Source: Collinsella sp. TM09-10AT
GTDB lineage: Bacteria; Actinomycetota; Coriobacteriia; Coriobacteriales; Coriobacteriaceae
DNA: 64,000 nucleotides
Assembly (NCBI RefSeq): GCF_003436275.1
Contig: NZ_QSOP01000002.1
Location: forward strand, 91,725 to 155,724
Reading direction: 5' to 3'
The notes below the pieces were generated by a model. That model did no database searches, was not told the origin of the DNA, and was given only the letters and a program-made list of their open reading frames with translations. How positions within the stretch are numbered: the first letter of the stretch is position 1; each line of letters starts with the position of its first letter. A program made the position numbers and the translations under genes. Shown here piece after piece: positions 24,032 through 33,537 of the stretch.

Positions 24032-24840
24032 GCACGCACCAGCCAGTCGCGCATCTCGTCCTTTAGGCGGCTCCAGGTTGCCTGCGTGGCGGGGTCGGTA
24101 AAGGGCCGCGTAATGCCAAAGGGCGCGTCGAGCAGGCGGTAGATATCGCCTTGCTCGCGCGCCAGCGCGCGGCTTGCCGGATAGACGAGCTCAAACATAA
24201 AGCAGATAAGCCCCACCAAGAAGTCGGCGGGCTCATCGCGCTCGTCGCGCGCGACGCAGCGGTGCTCGTCAAAGGCGGTAAGCGCCGGTGTCGAGAAGTG
24301 GCTGGCGAGAAACGTGTCCTCATCCACCTTGAGGACGGTGTCGACGGTGCTGTCGGCGATGGTGCGCATAATGTCGATCTTGTCGCCATCGCGCACGATG
24401 TCGCAGAAGCTCCGCGTGCGCTCGTCGAGCTGTGCGGGTAGACGGAAATCGCTGTGATAGGCGATGCTCGCTCGGATGAGCTCATCTTCTGCCGGGTCAT
24501 CGATAAAGTCGCGGATGCTCATTACGGCGGGTGCATCGGCGGGATTCTCGCCAAAGAGGACCTCGATGCCCAGCACTGCATGGCTCATGCTCTCGGCGTC
24601 CTTAAAGGTGTCCCAGCGTCGCAGCTGCTCAAAGCGGCCCATATCGTGCAGCAGGCCGCAAAGCCATGCCAGGTCAATATCTTCTGACGACCAGCCCTGC
24701 TCGCGCGCTACGGCATCGCATGCCTCGGCCACGTGGTACGTATGCTCGATTTTGAGCGCGATGCGTGGGTTGGTGGCGTCGTAGGCATCGGTGTAGCTTT
24801 TGAAGGCCGCGCGCGCCCGGTCTCGATCGATAGCTGTCAT
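24028..24840 (-). CDS. HD-domain metal-dependent phosphohydrolase
   Basis: A 270-aa protein with an HD fold: H36 in IEHTYHVAEAC, H65-D66 in GLLHDMGRFEQ, a later AYHSDFRLP histidine, and DGDKIDIMR with the closing Asp. Such proteins hydrolyse phosphate esters or nucleotides using a two-metal site; the substrate is not evident. The gene is convergent with etfA (stops overlap by four bases). ATG 24840 is preceded by AGGAAG. Nothing in the neighbourhood points to a specific pathway. Confidence 0.85.
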   Translation of the reverse strand: MTAIDRDRARAAFKSYTDAYDATNPRIALKIEHTYHVAEACDAVAREQGWSSEDIDLAWLCGLLHDMGRFEQLRRWDTFKDAESMSHAVLGIEVLFGENPADAPAVMSIRDFIDDPAEDELIRASIAYHSDFRLPAQLDERTRSFCDIVRDGDKIDIMRTIADSTVDTVLKVDEDTFLASHFSTPALTAFDEHRCVARDERDEPADFLVGLICFMFELVYPASRALAREQGDIYRLLDAPFGITRPFTDPATQATWSRLKDEMRDWLVRA

Positions 24841-24871
24841 AATGACTTCCTAAAAAGTTGTGTCTTTCGAT

Positions 24872-24907
24872 CCGGTGGCAATTGTAGGTGAACTTTATTG
24901 CCACCGG
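24872..24907. repeat. 11-bp perfect hairpin upstream of azlC
   Basis: CCGGTGGCAAT (24872-24882) and ATTGCCACCGG (24897-24907) are exact reverse complements around a 14-nt loop. It lies between the divergent HD gene and azlC starts, so it cannot be a normal terminator for either; an operator or leader hairpin is more likely. It also covers the TTG at 24898, which argues against starting azlC there. Confidence 0.65.
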
Positions 24908-24966
24908 TTGATATTTCTGCTGCGTTGCAAGGCGCGCTGCAGACGACTTACCAGAATGGGAGTGGC

Positions 24967-25659
24967 ATGGTCCTTAGGATCTTTAAAATCGTCTGGCCAG
25001 TGATGCTTACCTATGTTGCAATAGGCGCGCCGTGCGGAATGATCATGGGGCAGACGGGAATGGAGCCCTGGATGGTCTTTGCTCTGAGCAGCACGTTTGT
25101 GACGGGCAGCGGCCAGTTTATGATCTGCAATCTTTGGCTGGCGGGCGTGCCTGCAGCATCGATCGTCGCGAGCGTTGCTGCCATCTCCTCGCGCTTTGCG
25201 CTTTACTCGGCATCGATCGCGCCGCATCTGACGGGTGCCTCGAAGCGTCAGACGCTGGCTGTTGCCGCGACACTTACCGAGGAGGCATATGGCATCTCGC
25301 TTGCCAAGTTGGTTGAAGGGGAGGATTGGGGCCCGCGCGAGTCCTTCGTGCTCAACGTGATTCTCATCGCAACATGGGGCGTTTCGTGTACGATGGGCGC
25401 CATCGTCGGCGCCGTTGTCGATGTTCCCACCGCCATTGCAGCCTTTGTCTGCACCTCGCTCTTTATCTGCCTGCTCTTTTCGCAGCGGCTGTCGCGCGGC
25501 AACGTTGTCGCGGCGGTTTCGGGCGCGGTGTCCGTCGCCGTATGCAAGTTCTTGGGCCTCACGAATATTGCCGTGCCGGCAAGCGTCGTGGCCGGCATTG
25601 CCATTGCGTTGGCGTGCGATGCTGTATTTGACGGAAGAGGTGCCCGCGATGCCCGTTAA
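24967..25659 (+). CDS. azlC: AzlC family branched-chain amino acid exporter, large subunit
   Basis: A 230-aa integral membrane protein with about six helices. LTYVAIGAPCGMIMGQTGMEPWMVF, FVTGSGQFMICNLWLAG (equivalent of the family's FAGSAQF) and LTEEAYGI are typical AzlC motifs. With AzlD it exports branched-chain amino acids and analogues. ATG 24967 has GGGAG eight bases before it; the longer reading from TTG 24898 starts inside a hairpin and adds polar residues. It overlaps azlD by 11 nt. It complements the importer at 37.9-44.2 kb. Confidence 0.85.
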   Translation: MVLRIFKIVWPVMLTYVAIGAPCGMIMGQTGMEPWMVFALSSTFVTGSGQFMICNLWLAGVPAASIVASVAAISSRFALYSASIAPHLTGASKRQTLAVAATLTEEAYGISLAKLVEGEDWGPRESFVLNVILIATWGVSCTMGAIVGAVVDVPTAIAAFVCTSLFICLLFSQRLSRGNVVAAVSGAVSVAVCKFLGLTNIAVPASVVAGIAIALACDAVFDGRGARDAR

Positions 25660-25972
25660 CGAGTTCTTGGTTCTGTGGCTGTCGTCGTGGGCTGCTATCG
25701 CGTTCTTTCGCATCGCGCCGGCGTTTGCCTTGCGCGGGAGAACGCTGTCGCCCCGCATTACCGAGGCCCTGGGTTATATCCCGCCCGCTGCCTTTGCCGC
25801 GCTGGTCGCCAACGACTTGGTGAGCCCCGGCGCGTTCGACGCGGGACCCTGGCCTGCCTTGGTTCCCTGGATTGCGGCTGCCGGCGTCGTGGCCGTGGCG
25901 GTCAAGACAAAATCGATGCTGTGGTGCTGTGTTTCGGGCATCGTGTTCTATATCGTTTTGAGCCTCATATAA
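25649..25972 (+). CDS. azlD: AzlD family small subunit of the branched-chain amino acid exporter
   Basis: A 107-aa protein with three to four membrane helices (FLVLWLSSWAAIAFFRIAPAFAL, ALGYIPPAAFAALVANDL, WIAAAGVVAVAVKTKSMLWCCVSGIVFYIVLSLI). LGYIPPAAFAAL is the conserved AzlD region. It starts at ATG 25649 with GGAAGAGG upstream, inside the end of azlC, as is usual for this pair. A short GGGGC/GCCCC hairpin after the stop may end the transcript. Confidence 0.85.
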   Translation: MPVNEFLVLWLSSWAAIAFFRIAPAFALRGRTLSPRITEALGYIPPAAFAALVANDLVSPGAFDAGPWPALVPWIAAAGVVAVAVKTKSMLWCCVSGIVFYIVLSLI

Positions 25973-26114
25973 GAGCGGGGCACGTTTAGCGCCCCTGTCC
26001 AACGAATCGAATTTCTCACCGAGCTGGTCTATTTCTTCTGGTACCATGGTCAAACTTTACTGTAGCAAAGCGTGACGTGGGCTTTTGTACCCCGTCAGCG
26101 GAAATGGGGGTTTC

Positions 26115-27137
26115 ATGGCACAGGAAGCGACCGCCAACGAGCAAAAGAAATTCAAGGTCCCGCGCATCCCGGGCGACATCATGATCTATCCGATGATCGT
26201 CGGTCTTTTGCTCAACACCTTCTGCCCGCAGGTTTTTGAGATCGGCGGCTTCTTTACGGCTGCCTGCCGCGGTGGCTCCAATGCCATCGTCGCCGCGATC
26301 CTGCTGTTTGTGGGCGCCGGCATCAGCTTTAAGTCCACGCCGGGTGCCATCAAGACCGGTATCGTCGTGCTGATCCCCAAGCTGGTCGTCGCAGCGGCTC
26401 TCGGCCTGGGCGTGGCATATTTCTTTAACGACAACTTCCTGGGTCTGAGCTCCGTGTCTATCATCGGCGGCATCACGTTTTGCAACATGGCGCTCTATAC
26501 GGGCATCATGGGCGAGTTCGGTGATGAGTCTGAGCAGGGCGCCGTCGGTATCCTGTTCTTTACGGCTGGCCCCGCCGTCACGATGATCATCCTCGGTGTT
26601 TCCGGCCTCGCCAACATTCCCATTGGCACCATTATCGGCTCCATCTTGCCACTCGTTATTGGCATGGTTCTGGGCAGCCTGTTCCCGTTTATCAAGAACC
26701 TGCTGGTTCCCGGTGCCAATCCCGCGATTGCCGTCATCGGATTTCAGCTCGGTGCGTCCATGAGCCTGTCGAGCTTTATCACCGGCGGTATTTCCGGCAT
26801 CTTGCTGGGCCTTGTCACGCTGTTTGTCGTCGGTCCCATCACCTTTGCGTTCGAGCGTCTGTGCGGCGGCAATGGCAAGGCCGCTGTGGCTTGCTCCACC
26901 ATTGCCGGCACGGCTATGACCACACCGGTTGCCCTCGCCGAGGTCGCACCGCGCTACGCCGAGCTTGCGCCCATCGCGTACGCTCAGATCGCCACCGCCG
27001 TTATCATCACGGCGATCATGGCTCCGATTCTGACTGGCTGGGTCGACAAGAAGTTCTGCCAAGGCAAGGAGGATCTGTCGCCTGTCGGTGTCGAGGCCAT
27101 CGAGGAGGCCGTCGCGACTGACATCGATGGCGAGTAG
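26115..27137 (+). CDS. kdgT: 2-keto-3-deoxygluconate permease KdgT family
   Basis: A 340-aa membrane protein with about ten helices. VPRIPGDIMIYPMIVGLLLNTF at the N-terminus, FVGAGISFKSTPGAIKTG, FFNDNFLGLSSVSIIGGITFCNMALYTGIMGEFGD (given in two blocks) and CSTIAGTAMTTPVALAEVAP are all family hallmarks. KdgT imports 2-keto-3-deoxygluconate, an intermediate of pectin and uronate breakdown, by proton symport. No kdgK, kdgA or uronate gene lies beside it, so the substrate here is a family inference. ATG 26115 follows ATGGGGG. Two hairpins follow the gene (27187-27226 and 27238-27264). Confidence 0.85.
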   Translation: MAQEATANEQKKFKVPRIPGDIMIYPMIVGLLLNTFCPQVFEIGGFFTAACRGGSNAIVAAILLFVGAGISFKSTPGAIKTGIVVLIPKLVVAAALGLGVAYFFNDNFLGLSSVSIIGGITFCNMALYTGIMGEFGDESEQGAVGILFFTAGPAVTMIILGVSGLANIPIGTIIGSILPLVIGMVLGSLFPFIKNLLVPGANPAIAVIGFQLGASMSLSSFITGGISGILLGLVTLFVVGPITFAFERLCGGNGKAAVACSTIAGTAMTTPVALAEVAPRYAELAPIAYAQIATAVIITAIMAPILTGWVDKKFCQGKEDLSPVGVEAIEEAVATDIDGE

Positions 27138-27186
27138 CAATCGATACCCATCAATGATGCCGGCGTGTGCAATTCGCGCCGTATGG

Positions 27187-27270
27187 GCGCCCGAACAGAA
27201 ACTGTTTTGCAGTGATGTTCGGGCGCTCTGCTATTATCCCCTTTACCCCTGCGGAGTAAAGGGGTGTTTA
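27187..27270 (+). terminator. Two consecutive hairpins between kdgT and the GGDEF gene
   Basis: First hairpin: GCGCCCGAACA (27187-27197) with TGTTCGGGCGC (27216-27226), 11 perfect pairs, 18-nt loop. Second: CCCCTTTAC (27238-27246) with GTAAAGGGG (27256-27264), then TGTTTATT. Together they probably end kdgT transcription, and they may also form a folded leader for the GGDEF gene 60 nt further on. TATTAT between them could be a -10 box, weakly supported. Confidence 0.6.
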
Positions 27271-27327
27271 TTGCCCTGATTCGAATTGGGCGATTCTGAC
27301 CACTTGGGTATTGAAGGGGTGGCGCTA

Positions 27328-28470
27328 GTGGTTAAGGCACTCAAGATTGAGATATTCGTGCTATGCATGATTGTTCTTATCGGGCTTGCCGTGCGAAGTC
27401 GTCGCTCCTTGTTCTCGAGCACCCAGCAGCTATTGTTTAGCATGCTGGGCTACACGTCTGCTGCCTACATTTTCTTCGATATGATCTGGACGCTCTCGGA
27501 TGGCTTGAGCACTCCTGTAGGCATCACGGCCAACTGGATTTCCAACGCGGTTTCGTTTTCGCTCTTTGCTATCGCGTGTCTCATTTGGTTTATCTATTCC
27601 GAGACGGTGCAGGGTTCTCGCCTTTTGACCTCGCGCTATAGGGTGGTGCTTGTTGCGTTGCCTACGGCTCTGGTGGTCGTGCTGGCGTTTACCAGTTACT
27701 GGACGCACGCCCTGTTCTATATCGATTCGCAGGGCGTGTATCGTCGCGGCTTTGCCTATATGATCCCGCCCATCGTCAGCTACTGTTACGTTATACATAC
27801 GTCCCTGCATGCATTTGTGCAATCTCGCAGGGTCGAGAGCCTGCAGACGAAGGCCATCTATCGAACCTTGGCATTTTTCGCCATTCCGGCCCTGGTGGGC
27901 GGTACCTTTCAGGTCGTATACTCGGTGCCCGGCCTTTGTGTCGGCATAATGATTAGCATGTTGCTGCTCTACATCATCTACCAGGAGCAGCTCATCTCGA
28001 CCGACCCGTTGACTGGACTTAACAATCGCAACCGTTTTGAGACCTATATGCTGTCGCTCTTCTCAAATGTGGATCAGGCCGAAGATGTATATCTGCTTAT
28101 GATGGACGCCGACGGCTTTAAGCAGATTAACGATCGCTATGGGCATGTGGAGGGCGACCACGCTCTTCAGGTCATATCCGCTGCGCTCAAAGAAGTCTGC
28201 TCGGCGTCTGGCGGCTTTATCGCACGTTATGGTGGCGATGAGTTCGTGGTGCTCCAAAAGGCAGTGGCGGAACAGGATATCATGCATCTGTGCGCGACAA
28301 TCAACGATGAGCTCGCGCGCGCCGAGGTTCCGTATCTGTTGCGGATGTCCATCGGCTACGCACGGGTTGGTGATGGCGTCGATACCTGGCAAGACTTGCT
28401 TCGTGCTGCCGACGCGGAGCTCTACCGCGTCAAGGCCGAGAAGAAGAAAGCCGGCGTTCAGATACGCTAG
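27328..28470 (+). CDS. Membrane diguanylate cyclase (GGDEF protein)
   Basis: A 380-aa protein. About eight hydrophobic helices fill residues 1-220, giving a 7TM-type sensor region with no recognised ligand domain. A GGDEF domain follows: DPLTGLNNRNRFE, MDADGFKQINDRYGHVEGDHAL, and an intact RYGGDEF active site (GGDEF 302-306), so it should make cyclic di-GMP from GTP. The usual RxxD inhibitory site five residues before GGDEF is absent, suggesting no product feedback. I chose GTG 27328, since GAAGGGG is eight bases upstream; TTG 27286 would lack one. It is a single-gene unit between kdgT and the convergent EamA transporter. Confidence 0.85.
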   Translation: MVKALKIEIFVLCMIVLIGLAVRSRRSLFSSTQQLLFSMLGYTSAAYIFFDMIWTLSDGLSTPVGITANWISNAVSFSLFAIACLIWFIYSETVQGSRLLTSRYRVVLVALPTALVVVLAFTSYWTHALFYIDSQGVYRRGFAYMIPPIVSYCYVIHTSLHAFVQSRRVESLQTKAIYRTLAFFAIPALVGGTFQVVYSVPGLCVGIMISMLLLYIIYQEQLISTDPLTGLNNRNRFETYMLSLFSNVDQAEDVYLLMMDADGFKQINDRYGHVEGDHALQVISAALKEVCSASGGFIARYGGDEFVVLQKAVAEQDIMHLCATINDELARAEVPYLLRMSIGYARVGDGVDTWQDLLRAADAELYRVKAEKKKAGVQIR

Positions 28471-28571
28471 GAAAAGGGGCACACGCTGGCGTGCGTGGCG
28501 GCCCTCGGCTCTCCGATGTACTCCATTAAACTAAAGTATGTGAATCCGCTCTGCTAAATAAGGGCAGTTCA

Positions 28572-29507
28572 TTAGGCCTTTTTGGGCCTGTTGACGATGA
28601 TGATGCCGCCGCAGACCAACAGCAGGGCAACAAGTACGGTCACAGGGCTCGTGCCAGCGCCCTCGCCGAGCAGCAGCGCGCTTAACAGTACGCCAAAGAC
28701 TGGATTCATAAAGCCAAAGACCGACACACGGCTGACGGGGTTGACGGCAAGCAGACGCGACCATAGCGAGTACGCGACGGCGGAAATGAGTGCCATATAG
28801 ATAATGAGCGCGATGGCGGGGGCGATTTCAGTGGGGGAGAGCGCGCCGCCCATCAAAAAGCCGATGGCGGTGAGGACCAGTCCGCCGACCAAGAACTGCC
28901 ACCCGGCAAGCAAGACGCCGTCGTGCTTGCGCGAGAAGATGCCGATCAGGCAGGTCGAAAGAGCACCCGCGACAGTGGAGGCTAGGATAAAGCCCTCGCC
29001 ATCGAGCCTGAAGCCAAAGGTGCCATCTGCGCCCGAGAGGTTGACGAGCGCGACGCCGGCAAAGCCCAGCGCACAGCCAAGCACCTTGGCCGTATTGAGC
29101 TTCTCGGTGTGAAATGCTAGGGCGGCAAAGAGGATTGCGAGGAAGTTGGCGCTGGCCTCGATGATGGAGCTCGACATGGCGCTGGCGCACGAGAGGCCCA
29201 GATAGAAAAAGAAGTACTGCCCGATAGTCTGGAAGAGCGACAAGACAAAGATGGGCTTGATGTCGCGAGCCTGCGGAATGAGGGGGCGGCGTTGGGCCGC
29301 ACTCATCCCAACGATAACCAGGGCGCCGGCAAGCGTGAAGCGCAAGCCCGCAAAGAGCAGCTGCGAGGCGCTATCGTGCGCCGGGATACCAAAGAGCGCG
29401 TAGCCGATCTTGATGCAGGGAAACGCCGATCCCCAGAGTGCACAGCAAACAAGACAACCCAGGATGAGTCCGGGCAGGGTGGCGAGATACGGCTTGCGGC
29501 TTTCCAT
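28572..29507 (-). CDS. EamA/DMT family transporter
   Basis: A 311-aa membrane protein with ten predicted helices in two EamA repeats. Diagnostic stretches are CCALWGSAFPCIKIGYALFG near the start, QTIGQYFFFYLGLSCASAM and ASANFLAILFAALAFHTEKL in the first repeat, and FGFMNPVFGVLLSALLLGE near the end. Members export metabolites or amino acids; the substrate is not evident. ATG 29507 has AGGAAGGAC upstream; the frame is open to 29549 but the extra residues overlap the purL terminator. It is convergent with the GGDEF gene. Confidence 0.85.
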   Translation of the reverse strand: MESRKPYLATLPGLILGCLVCCALWGSAFPCIKIGYALFGIPAHDSASQLLFAGLRFTLAGALVIVGMSAAQRRPLIPQARDIKPIFVLSLFQTIGQYFFFYLGLSCASAMSSSIIEASANFLAILFAALAFHTEKLNTAKVLGCALGFAGVALVNLSGADGTFGFRLDGEGFILASTVAGALSTCLIGIFSRKHDGVLLAGWQFLVGGLVLTAIGFLMGGALSPTEIAPAIALIIYMALISAVAYSLWSRLLAVNPVSRVSVFGFMNPVFGVLLSALLLGEGAGTSPVTVLVALLLVCGGIIIVNRPKKA

Positions 29508-29530
29508 GATGTCCTTCCTGCATGCGCGAA

Positions 29531-29569
29531 GCAAAAAAGAACCCGCCACCGGATGCGTCGGTGGCGGGT
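29531..29569 (-). terminator. Intrinsic terminator of purL
   Basis: ACCCGCCACC (29541-29550) pairs perfectly with GGTGGCGGGT (29560-29569) around a 9-nt loop. On the minus strand the stem is followed by TTCTTTTTTGC. It lies 38 nt after the purL stop and stops read-through into the EamA gene. Confidence 0.88.
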
Positions 29570-29606
29570 GTTGTTACCCGAGGGGATTGTACCCGATGGG
29601 AAAGGT

Positions 29607-32600
29607 TTAAGCGAAGTAGGCCACGCCGCTCTCAAAGATCGGCATGAACTTATCGCCGGGGACATGCTCGGGCACGTTGCGGTACAGGTTGTCGCCGCGA
29701 CGCTCGGCATGGCCCATCTTGCCCAGGACGCGGCCGTCGGGGCTCGTGATGCCCTCGATGGCGAGTGCGGAGCCGTTGGGGTTGACGGAGAGATCCATGC
29801 TGGGCTTGCCGTTCTCGCCCACGTACTGCGTGGCGACCTGGCCGTTGGCGATCAGCTGGGCGAGCACTTCGTCATTGGCGACAAAGCGGCCCTCGCCGTG
29901 GCTGATGGCGACGGTGTAGGGGTCGTCCAGGCTGCACTGCGACAGCCACGGGGACAAGTTGGACGAGATGCGGGTGCGCACCAGACGGCTCTGGTGGCGA
30001 CCGATGGTGTTGAACGTCAACGTGGGCGCATCGGGCGTGGCGTCGACGATGTCGCCGTAGGGCACCAGGCCGAGCTTGATCAGGGCCTGGAAGCCGTTGC
30101 AGATGCCCAGCATCAGGCCATCGCGGGCCTTGAGCAGGTCGCGGACTGCCTCGGTGACCTCGGGAGCGCGGAAGAACGCCGTGATGAACTTGGCGGAGCC
30201 ATCGGGCTCGTCACCGCCCGAGAAGCCACCGGGGATCATGACGATCTGGCTTGCACGGATGCGGCGGGCGAGCTCGTGGGTGCTCTCGGCGACGGCCTCG
30301 GGCGTGAGGTTGTTGATCACGAAGGTGTCGGCCTCGGCACCGGCGGCACGGAAGGCGCGGGCGCTGTCGTACTCGCAGTTGTTGCCGGGGAACACGGGGA
30401 TGATTACGCGCGGGCGGGCGATCTTGGCGCCGCCGTACACGTGGATATCCTTGGCGCGGAAGTCGATGGTCTCGACCTCGGCGGTCTCGCCGGTGCTGCG
30501 GTAGGCGAAGACGCCCTCGATGCCGCTCTCCCAGGCCTCCTGGAGCTCAGCGAGCTCGATGACTTCGGAGCCGGTGTCGATGACATAGCCCTCGACGGTG
30601 GTACCCAGGGGCTCGACGACAACGCCGTCGGCGACCTCGGGCAGCTCGGCGTCCTCGGCGAGCTCGACGATAAAGCTGCCGTAGAGCGGGGTGAAGAGGC
30701 TCTCCACGTCCACGTCCTCGGCAAGCTCGATGCCGATCTGGTTGCCGACGCACATCTTAAAGAGGCTCTCGACGCCGCAGCCGTAGCCGGGCGTGGAGAC
30801 GGCCAGGGCGTCGCCGTTGGCGGTGAGCGCCTCGACGGCGTCAAACGCGGCGAGCAGCTGCTGAGCGTCGGGGCGGTAGTCCTCACCATAGGTGGCGGGG
30901 GCGATGCGCACGACGCGATGCGTCAGACCCTTGAACTCGGGCGAGACGGCACGGGCGGCCTTGCCCACGGCCACAGCGAAGCTGATCAGGGTGGGCGGAA
31001 CGTTGAGCTCACCGGCCTCGTCCTCAAACGAGCCGCTCATAGAGTCCTTGCCGCCGATGGCACCGGCACCCAGATCGACCTGGGCCATAAGGGCGCCCAG
31101 GACGGCTGCCATGGGCTTGCCCCAGCGCTCGGCCTCGGTGCGCAGACGCTCGAAGTACTCCTGGAAGGAGAGATAGGCACGCTTGTGCTCAAAGCCGGCA
31201 GCCACGAGCTTGGCGATGGACTCAACCACGGACAGGTAGGCGCCCGCAAACTGGTCGGCCTCCATCAGGTAGGGGTTGAAGCCCCATGCCATAGCGCTCG
31301 CCGTGGTGGTCTCGCCGTCCACGGGGAACTTGGCAACCATGGCCGAGCTCGGGGTGAGCTGCGTCTTGCCGCCAAAGGGCATGAGCACGGTTGCGGCACC
31401 GATGGTGGAGTCGAAGCGCTCGGACAGGCCCTTGTTGGAGGCGACGTTGAGGTCAGTGACAAGCGAGGTCATGCGCTCGGCAAGCGTGGTGCCGGCCCAG
31501 CTGGGCTGCCACACGCTGCGGGCACAGACGTGGGCGACCTGGTGCTTGGGCGCGCCGTTGGAGTTGAGGAACTCGCGGGACAGATCGACGATGGCGACAC
31601 CGTTCCAGGCCATGCGCATGCGCGGCTCGGCGGTAACCTCGGCGATAACGGTCGCCTCGAGGTTCTCCTCGGCGGCGTAGCCCATGAACTCCTCGACGTC
31701 ACCGTCGGCGACGGCGCAGGCCATGCGCTCCTGGGACTCGGAAATGGCGAGCTCGGTGCCGTCCAGGCCGTCGTACTTCTTGGTCACGGTGTCCAGGTCG
31801 ACATACAGGCCGTCGGCAAGCTCGCCCACGGCGACTGAGACGCCGCCGGCGCCAAAGTCGTTGCAGCGCTTGATCAGGCGGCAGGCGTCGCCGCGGCGGA
31901 ACAGACGCTGCAGCTTGCGCTCGACCGGGGCGTTGCCCTTCTGGACCTCGGCGCCCGAGGTCTCGATGGACTCGGTGTTCTGGGTCTTGGAGGAGCCGGT
32001 GGCGCCGCCGATGCCGTCACGGCCGGTGCGGCCGCCCAGCAGGATGATCTTGTCGGTGGGGGCGGGGCACTCGCGACGCACGTGGTTTGCCGGGGTAGCG
32101 CCCACGACGGCGCCGACCTCCATGCGCTTGGCAACGTAGCCGGGGTGATAGAGCTCGTTGACCTGGCCGGTGGCAAGGCCGATCTGGTTGCCGTAGCTGG
32201 AGTAGCCGGCGGCAGCGGTGGTTACGAGCTTGCGCTGCGGCAGCTTGCCCTCGAGCGTCTCGGACACGGGGACGGTGGGGTCGCCGGCGCCGGTGACACG
32301 CATGGCCTGGTACACGTAGCTGCGGCCCGACAGCGGGTCGCGGATGGCACCGCCCACGCAGGTGGCGGCACCGCCGAAGGGCTCGATCTCGGTCGGGTGG
32401 TTGTGGGTCTCGTTCTTAAAGAGGAACAGCCAGTCCTGGTCCTCGCCGTCGACATCGACCTTCACCTTGACGGTGCAGGCGTTGATCTCCTCGGACTCGT
32501 CGACATCGGTCATGACGCCGGTCTTCTTGAGGTACTTGGCGCCGATGGTGCCCATGTCCATGAGGCAGACGGGCTTGGTGTCGCGACCGAGTTCGTGGCG

Positions 32601-33353
32601 CATCTCCATGTAGCGGTCGAAGGCCTGCTGCACCACGGCGTCGTCGATCGTCACGTCGTCCAGGACGGTGCCGAAGGTGGTGTGGCGGCAGTGATCGGAC
32701 CAGTAGGTGTCGATCACGCGGATCTCGGTGATGGTGGGGTCGCGATCCTCATCGCGGAAGTACTGCTGGCAGAAGGCGATGTCCGCCTCGTCCATGGCAA
32801 GGCCGCGCTCGGAAATAAAGGCGGCAAGGCCGGCTTCGTCGAGCTCGCGGAAACCGTCGAGCACCTCGACGGGCTGGGGCTCGGGGGTCTCCATGTACAG
32901 CGTCTCGGGCAGGTCGAGCGAGGCGATGCGCGCCTCGACGGGGTTCACCACGTAGTGCTTGATGGCATCAATGGCGGCCTCGTCCAGAGCGCCCGAGATC
33001 ATATAGACCTTGGCGGAGCGCACGGCGGGGCGCTCGCCCTGGCTGATGAGCTGCACGCACTCGCTGGCGGAGTCGGCGCGCTGGTCAAACTGGCCAGGCA
33101 GGAATTCGACGGCAAAGACGGCGCCATCGCTTGCGGGGAGCTCGTCGTAGGTCACATCGACCTGGGGCTCGCTAAAGACGGTCGGCACGCAGGACCGGAA
33201 AAGCTCCTTGTCGATGCCCTCGACGTCGTAGCGGTTGATAATCCTCAGGGCCTCGATGCCCTTGATGCCGAGAATTTCGGTCAGCTCGCCCTTGAGCTGC
33301 TGAGCCTCGACGTCGAACCCGGGTTTCTTCTCCACGTAGATACGAGAGACCAT
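29607..33353 (-). CDS. purL: Phosphoribosylformylglycinamidine synthase, single-chain form
   Basis: A 1248-aa enzyme of purine synthesis that converts FGAR, glutamine and ATP to FGAM. It is the long single-chain form in which PurS-, PurL- and PurQ-like parts are fused. The N-terminal region (VSRIYVEKKPGFDVEAQQL) is PurS-like. The AIRS-type synthase domains include DTYWSDHCRHTTF and FKNETHNHPTEIEPFGGAAT. The C-terminal glutaminase has IPVFPGNNCEYDSARAF, MIPGGFSGGDE, and catalytic C1085 in LMLGICNGFQ. ATG 33353 has AGGAAGGCAGGA upstream; the frame is open to 33461 but that segment is not PurL-like. It is monocistronic, with its own terminator; no other pur gene is adjacent. Confidence 0.95.
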   Translation of the reverse strand: MVSRIYVEKKPGFDVEAQQLKGELTEILGIKGIEALRIINRYDVEGIDKELFRSCVPTVFSEPQVDVTYDELPASDGAVFAVEFLPGQFDQRADSASECVQLISQGERPAVRSAKVYMISGALDEAAIDAIKHYVVNPVEARIASLDLPETLYMETPEPQPVEVLDGFRELDEAGLAAFISERGLAMDEADIAFCQQYFRDEDRDPTITEIRVIDTYWSDHCRHTTFGTVLDDVTIDDAVVQQAFDRYMEMRHELGRDTKPVCLMDMGTIGAKYLKKTGVMTDVDESEEINACTVKVKVDVDGEDQDWLFLFKNETHNHPTEIEPFGGAATCVGGAIRDPLSGRSYVYQAMRVTGAGDPTVPVSETLEGKLPQRKLVTTAAAGYSSYGNQIGLATGQVNELYHPGYVAKRMEVGAVVGATPANHVRRECPAPTDKIILLGGRTGRDGIGGATGSSKTQNTESIETSGAEVQKGNAPVERKLQRLFRRGDACRLIKRCNDFGAGGVSVAVGELADGLYVDLDTVTKKYDGLDGTELAISESQERMACAVADGDVEEFMGYAAEENLEATVIAEVTAEPRMRMAWNGVAIVDLSREFLNSNGAPKHQVAHVCARSVWQPSWAGTTLAERMTSLVTDLNVASNKGLSERFDSTIGAATVLMPFGGKTQLTPSSAMVAKFPVDGETTTASAMAWGFNPYLMEADQFAGAYLSVVESIAKLVAAGFEHKRAYLSFQEYFERLRTEAERWGKPMAAVLGALMAQVDLGAGAIGGKDSMSGSFEDEAGELNVPPTLISFAVAVGKAARAVSPEFKGLTHRVVRIAPATYGEDYRPDAQQLLAAFDAVEALTANGDALAVSTPGYGCGVESLFKMCVGNQIGIELAEDVDVESLFTPLYGSFIVELAEDAELPEVADGVVVEPLGTTVEGYVIDTGSEVIELAELQEAWESGIEGVFAYRSTGETAEVETIDFRAKDIHVYGGAKIARPRVIIPVFPGNNCEYDSARAFRAAGAEADTFVINNLTPEAVAESTHELARRIRASQIVMIPGGFSGGDEPDGSAKFITAFFRAPEVTEAVRDLLKARDGLMLGICNGFQALIKLGLVPYGDIVDATPDAPTLTFNTIGRHQSRLVRTRISSNLSPWLSQCSLDDPYTVAISHGEGRFVANDEVLAQLIANGQVATQYVGENGKPSMDLSVNPNGSALAIEGITSPDGRVLGKMGHAERRGDNLYRNVPEHVPGDKFMPIFESGVAYFA

Positions 33354-33537
33354 TGGTTCCTGCCTTCCTGATCGGTTGGGCGTACGGTACGGTATGCGGC
33401 AGCGGTCGGTTTGCGGGGTCTGCCCTGCGGTCGCCTTGAGCCACATGTTTGTAAACCTCACTATGATACGACAGCTCGCGGCGCGTTGAGGACGGCGAGG
33501 GTGCTACAGTGAAGCGCAAACAAGAGAAAGGCATCAC

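Noticed and set aside
24898..24966. Longer azlC starting at TTG 24898
   Set aside because: That start falls inside an 11-bp hairpin and lacks a ribosome site; ATG 24967 has GGGAG at good spacing.
29292..31838. Open frame of 848 codons on the plus strand
   Set aside because: Antisense to purL, a clear full-length gene. The product is Gly/Ala/Val/Asp-rich with no recognised motif, as expected from codon bias on the opposite strand.
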